From positions 1-64,000 of the forward strand of contig NZ_UEYQ01000017.1 in NCBI RefSeq assembly GCF_900492205.1: DNA of 64,000 nucleotides, written 5' to 3'. This DNA comes from Ciceribacter sp. T2.26MG-112.2 (GTDB taxonomy: Bacteria; Pseudomonadota; Alphaproteobacteria; Rhizobiales; Rhizobiaceae). This document shows positions 27,550 to 36,879 of this stretch, piece after piece (the first letter of the stretch is position 1; each line of letters opens with the position of its first letter). Below the pieces are notes generated by a model. The model saw only the letters and a list, made by a program, of their open reading frames with translations. It was not told the DNA's origin and did not search any database. Position numbers and translations under genes: made by a program.

Positions 27550-28799
27550 AGATCCTGCACATCACGCCGCATCTCGGCGGCGGTGTCGGAAAGGCCCATG
27601 CGGCCATCCAGGGCGCGACCGGCTCGTCTGTCGAGCGCGCCTATTATCTTCTCGAAGAACCCCGCGACCGGCGCTATGCAGACCTGGTCGAGCAGGCGGG
27701 AGGCCGCCTCCATCATGCCAGCCAGGGCGTTTCGCTCGCGGACCTGATCGACGACGCCGACATCGTCCAGATCGAATGGTGGAACCATCCGCGCCTCTAC
27801 CATCTTCTGGCCGCATCAGACCTGCCGCCGATGCGCAGCCTGTTCTGGGCGCATGTGTCAGGGCTTTTCGCGCCATACATTCCGACCGGCCTGTTCGCCG
27901 CCGCCGGACGGTTTCTCTTCACCTCTCCCTGTTCGCTGCAGGCGCCGGAGATCGTCGCGCTACCGGACGACGTGCGCGCACGTCTCGGCGTCGTCGGTTC
28001 GGGTTTCGGCTTCGAGGATGAACCCGCCGCGGATGCGACACAGGGGGGCGGGACTTCGGCAGCGGTCGCCTATCTCGGCACGGTCGATTTCGTCAAGATG
28101 CACCCCGCCTTCTTCGACATCATCGACGCGGTGGACAATCCCGATATTCGCGTCTCGGTGTGGGGCGGTTTCGATCCTCAAGGCGAGCCGGCGGCCCGTA
28201 CCCGCGCCATGCGCCATCCCGAGCGGGTCCGGCTGGAAGGCCAGACGACGGATCCCCGCGCTGCTCTTCAGGCCGCCGGCATCTTCCTCTATCCGCTCCG
28301 CGAGGATCACTACGGCACGGCGGAGAATGCCCTGATCGAGGCGATGTCGCTGGGGCTGGTGCCGGTGGTGCTGGCCAATCCGGCCGAGTGCGCGATCGTC
28401 ACCGGCGGCGTGGACGGCGTGGTCGCGGTCGACCCGGCGGACATGGCGGCAAGGGTCGGGCGCCTGCTGGCAGAGCCGGAAGAGCGGGCGCGCCTGTCCG
28501 GGGCGGCAAAGGCGACGGCGCACGAGCGATATCAGCCGCGCCGTTCCGCGGACCTGCTCGAAGAGCACTATCGCGCCCTGAGGGCTGAGCCGAAGATGAA
28601 AACCGATTTTGTCTCACTGCTCGGCGCAGGGCCGGCCGACTGGTTCCTCTCGACCCAGCAACGCGATGGTTCAGGCGGGCAGGCGCGGATGTTCGCCTCC
28701 GGCGGCGCCCTGTCGAAGGGCAGCATCGACCATTTCCTCGCGACCTTTCCGGACGATCCCGGACTGCTGGTGCTGTCGGGCGCGACCCCGGTCGGCTGA
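27546..28799 (+). CDS. Glycosyltransferase, GT4-like, with C-terminal extension
   Basis: A GT-B type glycosyltransferase. MKILHITPHLGGGVGKAH start, FWAHVSGLFAPYIPTG in the acceptor domain, and donor-site region DHYGTAENALIEAMSLGLVP followed by ANPAECAIVTGG. About 60 residues at the C-terminus (from MKTDFVSLLG) lie beyond the usual GT4 fold and carry no motif I recognise. Translation is coupled to the radical SAM gene. It converges on the second GT2 gene. Confidence 0.82.
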   Translation: MKILHITPHLGGGVGKAHAAIQGATGSSVERAYYLLEEPRDRRYADLVEQAGGRLHHASQGVSLADLIDDADIVQIEWWNHPRLYHLLAASDLPPMRSLFWAHVSGLFAPYIPTGLFAAAGRFLFTSPCSLQAPEIVALPDDVRARLGVVGSGFGFEDEPAADATQGGGTSAAVAYLGTVDFVKMHPAFFDIIDAVDNPDIRVSVWGGFDPQGEPAARTRAMRHPERVRLEGQTTDPRAALQAAGIFLYPLREDHYGTAENALIEAMSLGLVPVVLANPAECAIVTGGVDGVVAVDPADMAARVGRLLAEPEERARLSGAAKATAHERYQPRRSADLLEEHYRALRAEPKMKTDFVSLLGAGPADWFLSTQQRDGSGGQARMFASGGALSKGSIDHFLATFPDDPGLLVLSGATPVG

Positions 28800-28822
28800 T
28801 CGTGGGCCCGCGCTGGCGCGGC

Positions 28823-29950
28823 TCAATCGTCCTTGATCGGCACGAAATCGGTGATGACGAAGACCGGGGCGAGGATCGATTCCACCACGTCGAAAAACGC
28901 CTGGGCCGTCTGCGCATTGCCGATGAAGCGGTCGACCAGCAGCATTTGCGCATGTAGGCCGCGTCTCTTGTCCTCGGGCGGCTCGGGGAAATATTGGGGG
29001 CGGAAACGCTCGGCCAGCGCGGAGCCGCCGGGCATGCGGTGGATCGCCTCGAAATAGCCCTGGCCGCGGCGCTCGAAGGCAGCCTCATCATGTTCTCGCA
29101 TGCAGTCGATGGTGCAGGCCTTGACGAAATCCGCGTTGAAGCCCGCCCAATTGGCGCCCAGTTCGTGCAGGACGCGTGCCTGGACTTCGGCGATGGCGGC
29201 CGTCAGGCCGATGCGCGCATCGAAGGGAAAGCCCTCGAGCGCCGAGGGCACCGGCACGGGGCGGAACGGCGTGGCGCTGATGGCGGAGAGCGGGCGGTGG
29301 GAGAGCACGAGCCCCTGCGAGAAAACCAGCACGCGGGCCGCCCATTCCCAACGTGGCAGGGGGGTGAGCCAGCTGAGGCGACCGGTGGATGAAAGGATGG
29401 TCTCGACGAGCGGGCGCCGTACGGCCCCGTGATAGAGGCCGAAGGGCATGCGCGGCGTATTCTGGCTTCCGGCCCATTGGAAGAAGGCTTCCAGCATCCG
29501 GGCCTTGTCGATCTCGGCTATATGGTGGACGATCGGCACGGCGACCGTCGTGGCTATCCGGCGCGGAGCATCGGGATCGATGGCGAACGCATTCCAGCCG
29601 AGCGCGTCGGCCTCGGGATGCGTTTCCTCGACATGGGCGAGGAGACGGGGCAGGTCGGCCTGGAGCATGTCCTCCGGTGAGACGAGCGAGACCCAGTCGC
29701 CGGTGGCGGCGGCGAGCGTACCGATCCACAGGTTTGCGGCGGAAAGGCCTTCCGGCGCCGGGGGAAGAATCCGCAGGCGGGAATCGGCCGCCGCACGGGC
29801 CTCGAGATATGGCCAGGCGCCCTTCGGCGTGCCGCAGGCGGCGACAATCACTTCCACACTGGAGTCGGGTGCCTCGAGAAGCCGGTTGACGAGATGCGTC
29901 GGCGCCGGCTGTCCGGGTTCGACGGGAATGCAGACGGATAGTTTCGGCAT
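28823..29950 (-). CDS. GT2-like protein with degenerate metal motif
   Basis: GT2-fold protein, 375 residues, starting MPKLSVCIPVEPGQPAPTHL. It aligns with the GT2 at 20.9-22.2 kb: TGDWVSLVSPEDMLQADLP here against TGDWVTVIGDDDFIDPDVM there, and FGLYHGAVRRPLVETIL against YSIYHSAVSRDLLDRI. The Asp-rich metal site is reduced to SPEDM, so catalysis may be lost or metal use altered. It stands alone on the minus strand at the right end of the glycan locus. Confidence 0.75.
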   Translation of the reverse strand: MPKLSVCIPVEPGQPAPTHLVNRLLEAPDSSVEVIVAACGTPKGAWPYLEARAAADSRLRILPPAPEGLSAANLWIGTLAAATGDWVSLVSPEDMLQADLPRLLAHVEETHPEADALGWNAFAIDPDAPRRIATTVAVPIVHHIAEIDKARMLEAFFQWAGSQNTPRMPFGLYHGAVRRPLVETILSSTGRLSWLTPLPRWEWAARVLVFSQGLVLSHRPLSAISATPFRPVPVPSALEGFPFDARIGLTAAIAEVQARVLHELGANWAGFNADFVKACTIDCMREHDEAAFERRGQGYFEAIHRMPGGSALAERFRPQYFPEPPEDKRRGLHAQMLLVDRFIGNAQTAQAFFDVVESILAPVFVITDFVPIKDD

Positions 29951-30114
29951 GCGGCCTCGCAGGAATGCCCCTTACGCGGGACGCTGCGTCAAGGGGCGAA
30001 ACAGGTACTCGCGGCGCCACGATGTCGAAACGAATCGTCGCGGACCTCGGTTGTCCGTCTCTTAAGCGCCCGAACTGGCGCGAGGCTTAGCTGGGGAAGT
30101 GTGGACCGCCGCGC

Positions 30115-30453
30115 TCAGCCGCCGATCTGTTCGGCCATCTGGTAAAGCCCGGCGCAGCGCGCACCCGACGCGCAGAAGGCGAGGATCGGACCTTCGGTTT
30201 CCTTGAGCAGACCGCGCAGCTTGCGCGCCTGCTCCATCGGCACGGCGGAGCCGCCGACCGGCAGATAATAGGCCTTCAGATTGGCGGCCTTGGCCGCGTC
30301 CTCGATCGCCTGGAATTTCGGCTGTCCCCATCCTTCGCCGTCCGGCCGCATGCAGATGACCGCCGCATAGCCGGCTTCGGCGACCTTGCCGAGGTCCGCC
30401 GGCTTCAGCTGTCCGGTGACGTGATAATTGTGCGTGACGGGGCGGATGTGCAT
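30115..30453 (-). CDS. TIGR01244-type phosphatase/sulfurtransferase (Blh N-domain-like)
   Basis: A 112-residue stand-alone version of the domain found at the N-terminus of beta-lactamase-hydrolase-like (Blh) proteins. It has a dual-specificity-phosphatase-like fold and the P-loop FCASGARC (C-x5-R). In Agrobacterium and Xylella related proteins belong to the BigR sulfide/biofilm response. Here no sulfur dioxygenase domain or BigR gene is adjacent. A good -35/-10 pair with an A/T-rich spacer lies about 80 bases upstream. Confidence 0.85.
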   Translation of the reverse strand: MHIRPVTHNYHVTGQLKPADLGKVAEAGYAAVICMRPDGEGWGQPKFQAIEDAAKAANLKAYYLPVGGSAVPMEQARKLRGLLKETEGPILAFCASGARCAGLYQMAEQIGG

Positions 30454-30533
30454 CGATGAGTTCCTTTGTTCGACGGGCGGTTGCGACCTGCAATCGCGAC
30501 GGGGCGGCCGCTTCGCAAGTGATTTCTCGTCGA

Positions 30534-30562
30534 TACATAATGAGAACTATATATATGTTCAA
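30534..30562 (-). promoter_or_regulatory. Predicted promoter for the TIGR01244 gene
   Basis: Reading the minus strand: TTGAAC, a 17-base spacer ATATATATAGTTCTCAT, then TATGTA. Spacing is ideal for a housekeeping sigma factor. The alternating A/T spacer resembles the A/T-rich operators used by BigR-type repressors; that regulatory link is inference. Confidence 0.6.
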
Positions 30563-30577
30563 GCTTTGACGCCGACG

Positions 30578-31480
30578 TCACGGTATGGACGGCATCGGGG
30601 CGGTGGCGATGACATGTGCCAGGAGGAAATCCGGCATCCGGGCAATGACGGAGGGAAGCGCCAGCCATTGGGCAGTGTCGAAATAGGCGCGGCTGCGCTT
30701 GACGGCCGGATCCCTGGAGGTCGGCAGGATGATGAGATTATAGCTCCGCGCCGCGGAAAATTCCTGCGTGAAGCGGAAGGACAGGCCGAAGCGCACTGCG
30801 GTGAATTCGGTCAGGGCCTCGGCGTTGGCGATGGCGGGGGCGAGATCCAGCCATCGGGCCTGTTCGATCAGTTGCTCGAGCGCCTTGACCAGCAGCCGAT
30901 GCACGGTCTCGCCGTCCTCGGTCTCCGGCGCGACCAGCTTCATGCGGATCGAGCCGACCTCGCCCTCCGGCGTGCCCTTGGCGATGAAGAAGAAGGAAGC
31001 GTTCTGCGCGCCTTCCTCCTTCGCCGGCAGCACCGTCTCCGACAGGCATTCGAACGTCTTGCGGTCGAACTGGCTTTGTTGCCAGCCCTGATTGTCCACG
31101 CCGGCGGCCTTGAAGGCGGCACACAGCTCGAAGCCGCTGGCCCGCACCTCCCGCACGAAGGTGCCAAGGGCGGTATCCTCCGGTGCGGCGAAGAAGCGTG
31201 CGGGAATGGATATCGGAACCGCCGCCAGCCGCCGTCCCCGCAAAGCCCGCGTCCCGGCGGGCTGGCGCGGCGTCTCAGCAAGCAACCAGTGAAGATCGTA
31301 GTGATCAAGCAAGGCACGCAGGTTGCGCCGGTCATTGGCCAGAAGCAGCGTGGCGATGATGGCAAGGGCAAAGGCCACGAGCAGGACCGCGAAGAGAAGC
31401 ATCGCGCTCCTCCTCGGCGGCGCGGGCTTGGGCGGTGTGCCGCGCAGCCCGCTCGTATCCTTGTCGTCGCCCTTCGGCAT
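30578..31480 (-). CDS. Hypothetical single-pass membrane protein
   Basis: A 300-residue protein: a proline-rich basic cytoplasmic start, one membrane helix at about 26-50 (MLLFAVLLVAFALAIIATLL), then a soluble domain outside the cytoplasm. That domain has WLLAETPRQPAG, ELCAAFKAAGVDN, FECLSETVLPA and a C-terminal region with RPFDT-like loops. AAAGG lies upstream of the ATG. It resembles a rhizobial family of unknown function; I cannot name it with certainty. No neighbour suggests a role. Confidence 0.65.
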   Translation of the reverse strand: MPKGDDKDTSGLRGTPPKPAPPRRSAMLLFAVLLVAFALAIIATLLLANDRRNLRALLDHYDLHWLLAETPRQPAGTRALRGRRLAAVPISIPARFFAAPEDTALGTFVREVRASGFELCAAFKAAGVDNQGWQQSQFDRKTFECLSETVLPAKEEGAQNASFFFIAKGTPEGEVGSIRMKLVAPETEDGETVHRLLVKALEQLIEQARWLDLAPAIANAEALTEFTAVRFGLSFRFTQEFSAARSYNLIILPTSRDPAVKRSRAYFDTAQWLALPSVIARMPDFLLAHVIATAPMPSIP

Positions 31481-31736
31481 GGAGACCTTTATTGCAGTGC
31501 GGTTGTGACGTGCTTATGCCACGAATTCGTTGGGGACACGTATACTTATCCTGCAACTTTGTAGCATTGCGCCGAGGCCTGTCGTCACCTTGCGGCGGCA
31601 GCGCCGCGGGCAGGGGGAATTCGCGGAAGCGTCCAATTCTGGGCACGCTGTGGGAGTGGCGGTGTCGAAGATTGACGCGGGGCCGGCCGGTTCCTTAGCT
31701 GGCCGCATTTCACCCCCGACCGGAGGATGCCCGCCC

Positions 31737-32429
31737 ATGTTGAAGATCGATGCCCGCAAAGGACTGCTTGTCGCCGCCACGCTGCTGGTGGCGCTACCGG
31801 TCCACTCCGCCGAGCCGGAGATCTGGACGATGACCACGCCCCAGGGAAGCTGCCGGCTGTCGTTCGAGAAGGATCCGGTCGCGGAAGGGGTGCTCTCGAC
31901 GCTCTTCCATGACGGTTCGTGCTTCGACTTCGCCAACCCGGTCACCGGCTATTCGATGAACAACGGCGATCACACGATCATCCTCTATTCGACGAAGGAC
32001 GGCCTGACGATGGTCGGCCGTGCCGACATGGAGGAGCCGGGACATTATGTCGGCGTCATCGGCGACGGCGAGGAACTGACGCTGGTCCAGGAGGGAAGCA
32101 AGCCCGCGCCGCGCCCGGTCGCCACGCCCGCGGGCCCTTGCCCGACCTATGTCGACGGCGGCTGCGCCCAGCCGAGCGATGTCGGCTCCCCGGACGTCGC
32201 CGGCGGCGTCACCTCGGTCCAGGCGCTTACCCGCATGAACATCCGCGCCATGCCCGACCGCTCGGGCGCCGTGCTCGGCAAGCTCGACAAGGACCAGTGC
32301 GTCACCGTCATCGGCTGCGTCGAGCAGAACGGCACCACCATCTGGTGCGAGATCGAGATGGGAACCTATCGCGGCTGGGTGCTGAAACGCGAAGCCGGCA
32401 AGATCTATAGCCGCAACGCCTGCGGCTGA
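31737..32429 (+). CDS. Secreted protein with C-terminal SH3 domain
   Basis: Signal peptide (KGLLVAATLLVALPVHSA), then a small beta domain with two cysteines (GSCRLSFEKD, GSCFDFANP), a Pro/Ala-rich linker containing CPTYVDGGC, and a C-terminal bacterial SH3 domain (about 165-228: TRMNIRAMPDRSGAVLGKL, CVEQNGTTIWCEIE, RGWVLKR). Bacterial SH3 domains commonly bind cell-wall peptides. The ATG chosen has GGAGG 10 bases upstream; the open frame extends further upstream without signal-like sequence. It is probably periplasmic. Confidence 0.75.
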   Translation: MLKIDARKGLLVAATLLVALPVHSAEPEIWTMTTPQGSCRLSFEKDPVAEGVLSTLFHDGSCFDFANPVTGYSMNNGDHTIILYSTKDGLTMVGRADMEEPGHYVGVIGDGEELTLVQEGSKPAPRPVATPAGPCPTYVDGGCAQPSDVGSPDVAGGVTSVQALTRMNIRAMPDRSGAVLGKLDKDQCVTVIGCVEQNGTTIWCEIEMGTYRGWVLKREAGKIYSRNACG

Positions 32430-32462
32430 GGCGCGGCAATCCACTGATTCGAGAAGAGCATC

Positions 32463-32489
32463 ACGGCTCGGGCATATCGCCCGGGCCGT
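32463..32489. terminator. Hairpin terminator after SH3 gene
   Basis: ACGGCTCGGGC pairs with GCCCGGGCCGT (11 bp, one G-U) around a five-base loop, followed by CTGTTCGT. It lies 34 bases past the SH3 gene stop and also past the 3' end of the opposing tRNA-Thr. The T-run is poor, so efficiency is uncertain. Confidence 0.55.
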
Positions 32490-32562
32490 CTGTTCGTCAG
32501 GCGTGCGCGAACGCCCGCCGGGGCGGCTTCAACGATGATTTTCATGCGGAATTGGGAAGGAG

Positions 32563-32637
<75 letters not shown>

Positions 32638-32790
32638 TTGCGAGGCTCGGCGCGTCTGCGCCGTCTCAAGCGAGCCGCCTATTGCCACAGCTTCGGGGGG
32701 GATGCAAGCCGCAAAACGAACTTGCCCGAAGAAATGCGCATCCTGCTGAGAACACTTCCGGACATCGGGGATTTCGGCTATCACCGCCGC

Positions 32791-33042
32791 ATGAACGAAA
32801 AGCGCAACGAATTCGGCCAGACGGACCAGGTGGGCGAGGGGACGGACGATTCAGGCATCGGCAATCCCGCCGGGCGCCTGCGTCATGCGGATGTGGCGGC
32901 AGCTCAGCGCAAGGCGCGCGCGGCGATGAAGCTGAGGGAGAATCTGATGCGGCGCAAGCAGCAGCAGCGCTCGCGCCGACAAGGCGAGGCTGACGATACC
33001 GAAGGCCTGCCTGCCGCAAAATCGCCGGATCGCGATGATTAA
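32791..33042 (+). CDS. Small charged hypothetical protein
   Basis: About 83 residues: MNEKRNEFGQTDQVGEG, then RHADVAAAQRKARAAMKLRE, MRRKQQQRSRRQGEAD and an acidic end. It is highly charged and probably helical, with no known motif. The same frame is open 51 codons upstream, with ATGs at 32734 and 32638; none has a strong ribosome site, so the start is uncertain. A good hairpin terminator follows about 50 bases after the stop, which supports a real transcription unit before murA. Confidence 0.5.
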   Translation: MNEKRNEFGQTDQVGEGTDDSGIGNPAGRLRHADVAAAQRKARAAMKLRENLMRRKQQQRSRRQGEADDTEGLPAAKSPDRDD

Positions 33043-33092
33043 CCCTTGCTGAACGGGTGAATTGAACCCGTCTTGCTTTTCGTCTAAAGAGC

Positions 33093-33117
33093 CCACCCGG
33101 CCGGGTGGCGGTTTTTT
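33093..33117 (+). terminator. Rho-independent terminator
   Basis: A 16-base palindrome CCACCCGGCCGGGTGG followed by CGGTTTTTT. Strong stem and T-run on the plus strand. It separates the small charged gene from murA. Confidence 0.8.
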
Positions 33118-33165
33118 CCACCCTTGATCAGGAAAGGCGGGTCTTTACCCGTAGCGTAGGCTTAC

Positions 33166-34458
33166 ATGGATCGTATCAGGATTGTCGGCGGCAACGAGCT
33201 CAATGGGGTAATCCCGATCTCCGGCGCCAAGAATGCCGCACTGCCCCTGATGATCGCCTCGCTGCTCACCAGCGACACGCTGACGCTTGAAAACGTGCCT
33301 CATCTGGCCGACGTCGAGCTTCTGCTGCGCATCCTCGGCAATCACGGCGTCGACGTCTCGGTCAACGGCCGGCGCGAGCGCCAGGACGAGGGCTATTCGC
33401 GCACCATCCATTTCACCTGCCGCACCATCGTCGACACGACCGCACCCTACGAGCTGGTCTCCAAGATGCGCGCCAGCTTCTGGGTCATCGGGCCTCTGCT
33501 GGCCCGTGAGGGCAGGGCCCGCGTCTCGCTGCCGGGCGGCTGCGCCATCGGCACGCGTCCGGTCGACCTCTTCATCGAGGGCCTGACCGCGCTCGGCGCG
33601 ACGATGGAAATCGACGGCGGTTATATCAATGCCACGGCGCCCAAGGGCGGCCTGATCGGCGGCACTTATACCTTCCCCAAGGTTTCGGTTGGCGCGACCC
33701 ATGTCATGCTGATGGCGGCCTCGCTGGCGCGAGGCACGACGGTCATCAACAATGCGGCGCGCGAACCGGAAGTGGTCGACCTTGCCAACTGCCTGAACGC
33801 CATGGGTGCGAAGATATCCGGCGCCGGCACCTCCACCATCACCATCGAGGGCGTGCACAGCCTGTCGGGCGCCCGCCACCGCGTCCTGCCGGATCGCATC
33901 GAGACCGGCACCTATGCCATGGCGGTCGCCATGACCGGCGGCGACGTGACGCTGGAGGGCACCGATTTTGCCCTGCTCGACACCGCGCTGGAAGCCGTTC
34001 GCCGCGCCGGCGCCGAGATCACCGTGACGCCGTCGGGCCTGCGCGTCGTCGGCCACGGCAACGCCATTCGCCCGGTCGACGTGGTGACCGAGCCCTATCC
34101 CGGTTTCCCGACCGATCTCCAGGCCCAGTTCATGGGCCTGATGACGCGCGCGAACGGCGTTTCCCACGTCACCGAGACGATCTTCGAAAATCGCTTCATG
34201 CATGTGCAGGAACTCGCCCGGCTGGGCGCGCGCATCACGCTGTCGGGTCAGACGGCGCGGATCGAGGGCGTGAGCCGCCTGCGCGGTGCGCCGGTCATGG
34301 CGACCGACCTGCGCGCCTCGGTGTCGCTGGTGATCGCCGGTCTTGCCGCCGAAGGCGAGACCACCGTGTCGCGCGTCTATCATCTCGATCGCGGTTTCGA
34401 GCGGCTGGAAGAGAAGCTGACGCGCTGCGGCGCTGTGGTCGAACGCATCACCGACTGA
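33166..34458 (+). CDS. murA: UDP-N-acetylglucosamine 1-carboxyvinyltransferase
   Basis: First committed step of peptidoglycan synthesis: transfers enolpyruvate from PEP to UDP-GlcNAc in the cytoplasm. [20 protein letters not shown] start, KNAALPLM, and the catalytic loop [16 protein letters not shown] with Cys at residue 126 (the fosfomycin target; Cys, not Asp). Length 430, full. First of the conserved block running to yacG. Confidence 0.97.
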   Translation: MDRIRIVGGNELNGVIPISGAKNAALPLMIASLLTSDTLTLENVPHLADVELLLRILGNHGVDVSVNGRRERQDEGYSRTIHFTCRTIVDTTAPYELVSKMRASFWVIGPLLAREGRARVSLPGGCAIGTRPVDLFIEGLTALGATMEIDGGYINATAPKGGLIGGTYTFPKVSVGATHVMLMAASLARGTTVINNAAREPEVVDLANCLNAMGAKISGAGTSTITIEGVHSLSGARHRVLPDRIETGTYAMAVAMTGGDVTLEGTDFALLDTALEAVRRAGAEITVTPSGLRVVGHGNAIRPVDVVTEPYPGFPTDLQAQFMGLMTRANGVSHVTETIFENRFMHVQELARLGARITLSGQTARIEGVSRLRGAPVMATDLRASVSLVIAGLAAEGETTVSRVYHLDRGFERLEEKLTRCGAVVERITD

Positions 34459-34609
34459 GTTTCCTGGCGGCTTGAGGGCCTGCGACCGGTTGCCTCTTGC
34501 ATTGCAGCGACCTATGTCGAAAGGATGATGCGTGATCGGTGCGGGGCGGGCCTCAGCCTCTTCTCCTGCCGGTCGCGCGTGATCTGCTGGCCAATCGGAC
34601 AATGATGAC

Positions 34610-35047
34610 ATGACAAGCCTGAAGCTCCTCGCTCTCGACACCGACGACCTCGCGGTCGTGTCCGCCCACATGCAGGACGCAGTATTCAAGGTCTCTGACA
34701 TCACTTTCCAGGCGCGGCCGGGCCTGTTGGCCCTTGCCGTCAACCGCTTCGTCTGGGAAGGGGCCGGCAAGAAGCGCAAGAGCTACGAGCGCCGCCGTGC
34801 CATGCTGTCTTTCAAGCGCGTGAGCGCGGTCCGCTCGATCGGTTTCGATCGCCGCAAGGGCGATGACGTGCTCTCGCTGCTTGCCATCCGTTTTCGCGTC
34901 GAGGGCGAGGGGCCGGAAGGCGTCATCGAACTCGTCCTTTCGGGCGGCGGCATGATCGCGCTCGATGTCGAATGTATAGAAGCACAGCTTGCAGATACCG
35001 GCGGAGCATGGGAAACCAGCCTCAAGCCCGCTCATCCGGGCAATTGA
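34610..35047 (+). CDS. DUF2948 family protein
   Basis: A 145-residue alphaproteobacterial protein of unknown function. LKLLALDTDDLAVVSAHMQD, WEGAGKKRKSYERRRAMLSF and LSGGGMIALDVECIEAQL match the family that usually lies between murA and hisD, as here. No signal or membrane segment. The name is by family resemblance; role unknown. Confidence 0.88.
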   Translation: MTSLKLLALDTDDLAVVSAHMQDAVFKVSDITFQARPGLLALAVNRFVWEGAGKKRKSYERRRAMLSFKRVSAVRSIGFDRRKGDDVLSLLAIRFRVEGEGPEGVIELVLSGGGMIALDVECIEAQLADTGGAWETSLKPAHPGN

Positions 35048-35099
35048 CCGGCTCGGCCGGCAAAGTGCGTGAAGGCGGGGCAGGAAGGATATAGGGGAC

Positions 35100-36398
35100 G
35101 TGGCGATCTGGTTGGATCAGGCAGCGGAAGGTTTTGGCGAGACGTTTGCCGCCTTCCTGACGACGAAGCGCGAAGTGTCGGACGACGTCAATGACGTGGT
35201 GAAGGCGATCATCGCCGACGTCCGCGCACGCGGCGACGCGGCGCTCGCCGATTATTCGCTGCGTTTCGACGGTATTGATTTTTCAGACGTGCCGATGCGC
35301 GTCACGTCCGCCGAAATCGACGAAGCGGCGGCCAAGGTCGCGCCCGAGGTGATGGATGCCCTGCGGCTTGCCGCCGAACGCATCGAAAAGCACCATGCCC
35401 GTCAGATGCCGAAGGACGATATCTACGAGGATGCGCTTGGCGTCGGTCTTGGCTCGCGCTGGACGGCGATCGAGGCGGTCGGTCTCTATGTGCCGGGCGG
35501 CACGGCGAGCTATCCGAGTTCGGTGCTGATGAATGCCGTGCCGGCCAGGGTCGCCGGGGTGGAGCGCATCGTCATGGTCGTTCCCGCCTCCGGCGGCGTG
35601 ATCAATCCGACGGTTCTGGCGGCCGCCAAGATCGCCGGGGTCGAGGAAATCTACCGGATCGGTGGCGCCCAGGCGGTGGCGGCCCTCGCCTACGGCACGG
35701 AAACGATCGCACCGGTCGCCAAGATCGTCGGTCCCGGCAATGCCTATGTCGCAGCGGCCAAGCGCCATGTCTTCGGCACGGTCGGCATCGACATGATCGC
35801 CGGGCCGTCGGAAGTGCTGGTGATTGCCGACGCCAACAACAATCCCGACTGGCTGGCCGCCGACCTCTTGGCCCAGGCCGAGCATGACGCGGGCGCCCAG
35901 TCGATCCTGATCACCGACAATGCCGAGCTGGGCCACGCGGTCATGGCTGCCGTCGAGCGGCAGTTGAAATCGCTCAGTCGCTCCGAGACGGCGGCTGCCA
36001 GCTGGCGCGATTTCGGCGCCGTCATCCTGGTCAAGTCGCTCGCCGATGCCATCCCGCTCGCCAACCGCATTGCCGCCGAGCATCTGGAGCTTGCCGTCGA
36101 TGATCCCGATGCACTGATGGCCGGCGTGCGCAATGCCGGCGCTATCTTCGTCGGGCGCCACACGCCCGAAGTGATCGGCGACTATGTCGGCGGCTCCAAC
36201 CATGTGCTGCCCACCGCGCGTTCGGCGCGCTTCTCCTCCGGTCTCTCGGTGCTCGATTTCGTCAAGCGCACCTCTATCCTGAGGCTCGGACCCGACCAGC
36301 TGCGGGCACTTGCGCCGGCGGCGATCGCGCTGGCGCAGAGCGAGGGGCTCGATGCCCATGCGCGCTCCGTCGCCATCCGGTTGAACCTCGAAGGCTGA
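35100..36398 (+). CDS. hisD: Histidinol dehydrogenase
   Basis: Oxidises histidinol to histidine in two NAD-dependent steps. GLYVPGGTASYPSSVLMNAV, IGGAQAVAALAYGTETI, IDMIAGPSEVLVIAD, the catalytic AAEHLELAVDDP (Glu-His) and QAEHDAGAQS are all present. Starts with GTG at 35100 after AGGGGAC; 432 residues, full length. It is followed three bases later by the UPF0262 gene. Confidence 0.97.
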   Translation: MAIWLDQAAEGFGETFAAFLTTKREVSDDVNDVVKAIIADVRARGDAALADYSLRFDGIDFSDVPMRVTSAEIDEAAAKVAPEVMDALRLAAERIEKHHARQMPKDDIYEDALGVGLGSRWTAIEAVGLYVPGGTASYPSSVLMNAVPARVAGVERIVMVVPASGGVINPTVLAAAKIAGVEEIYRIGGAQAVAALAYGTETIAPVAKIVGPGNAYVAAAKRHVFGTVGIDMIAGPSEVLVIADANNNPDWLAADLLAQAEHDAGAQSILITDNAELGHAVMAAVERQLKSLSRSETAAASWRDFGAVILVKSLADAIPLANRIAAEHLELAVDDPDALMAGVRNAGAIFVGRHTPEVIGDYVGGSNHVLPTARSARFSSGLSVLDFVKRTSILRLGPDQLRALAPAAIALAQSEGLDAHARSVAIRLNLEG

Positions 36399-36401
36399 CC
36401 G

Positions 36402-36875
36402 ATGGCGAAGGGCGACTTCCGGCTCTGCGATGTTGTGCTGGACGAGACGATCGGCCGCTCGACGCCGGACGTCGAGCACGAGCGCGCCGTCGCCATCTTC
36501 GACCTGATCGAGGAAAACACCTTCGAACCGGTCGGCCATGCGGGCGGCCCCTACAAGCTTCTGCTGTCGCTGGTCGACAGCAAGCTGGTCTTCTCGATCA
36601 GGACCGAGAGCGACGAGGCTGTCGCCACGCATATCCTGTCGCTGACGCCCTTTCGCCGGATCATCAAGGACTACTTCATGATCTGCGAGAGCTATTACGA
36701 GGCGATCCGCTCCTCGACGCCGTCGCAGATCGAGGCAATCGACATGGGACGACGCGGCATCCACAATGAGGGGTCGCAGACGCTGATGGATCGGCTGTCG
36801 GGCAAGATCAAGCTCGATTTCGACACGGCCCGCCGGCTCTTCACCCTGGTCTGCGTCCTCTATTGGCGCGGGTAG
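36402..36875 (+). CDS. UPF0262 family protein
   Basis: 157 residues: [53 protein letters not shown] and [16 protein letters not shown] match the alphaproteobacterial UPF0262 family. Function unknown. It is tightly packed between hisD and the phosphatase gene (4 bases to the next ATG), so probably cotranscribed with hisD. Confidence 0.92.
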   Translation: MAKGDFRLCDVVLDETIGRSTPDVEHERAVAIFDLIEENTFEPVGHAGGPYKLLLSLVDSKLVFSIRTESDEAVATHILSLTPFRRIIKDYFMICESYYEAIRSSTPSQIEAIDMGRRGIHNEGSQTLMDRLSGKIKLDFDTARRLFTLVCVLYWRG

Positions 36876-36879
36876 CCTG

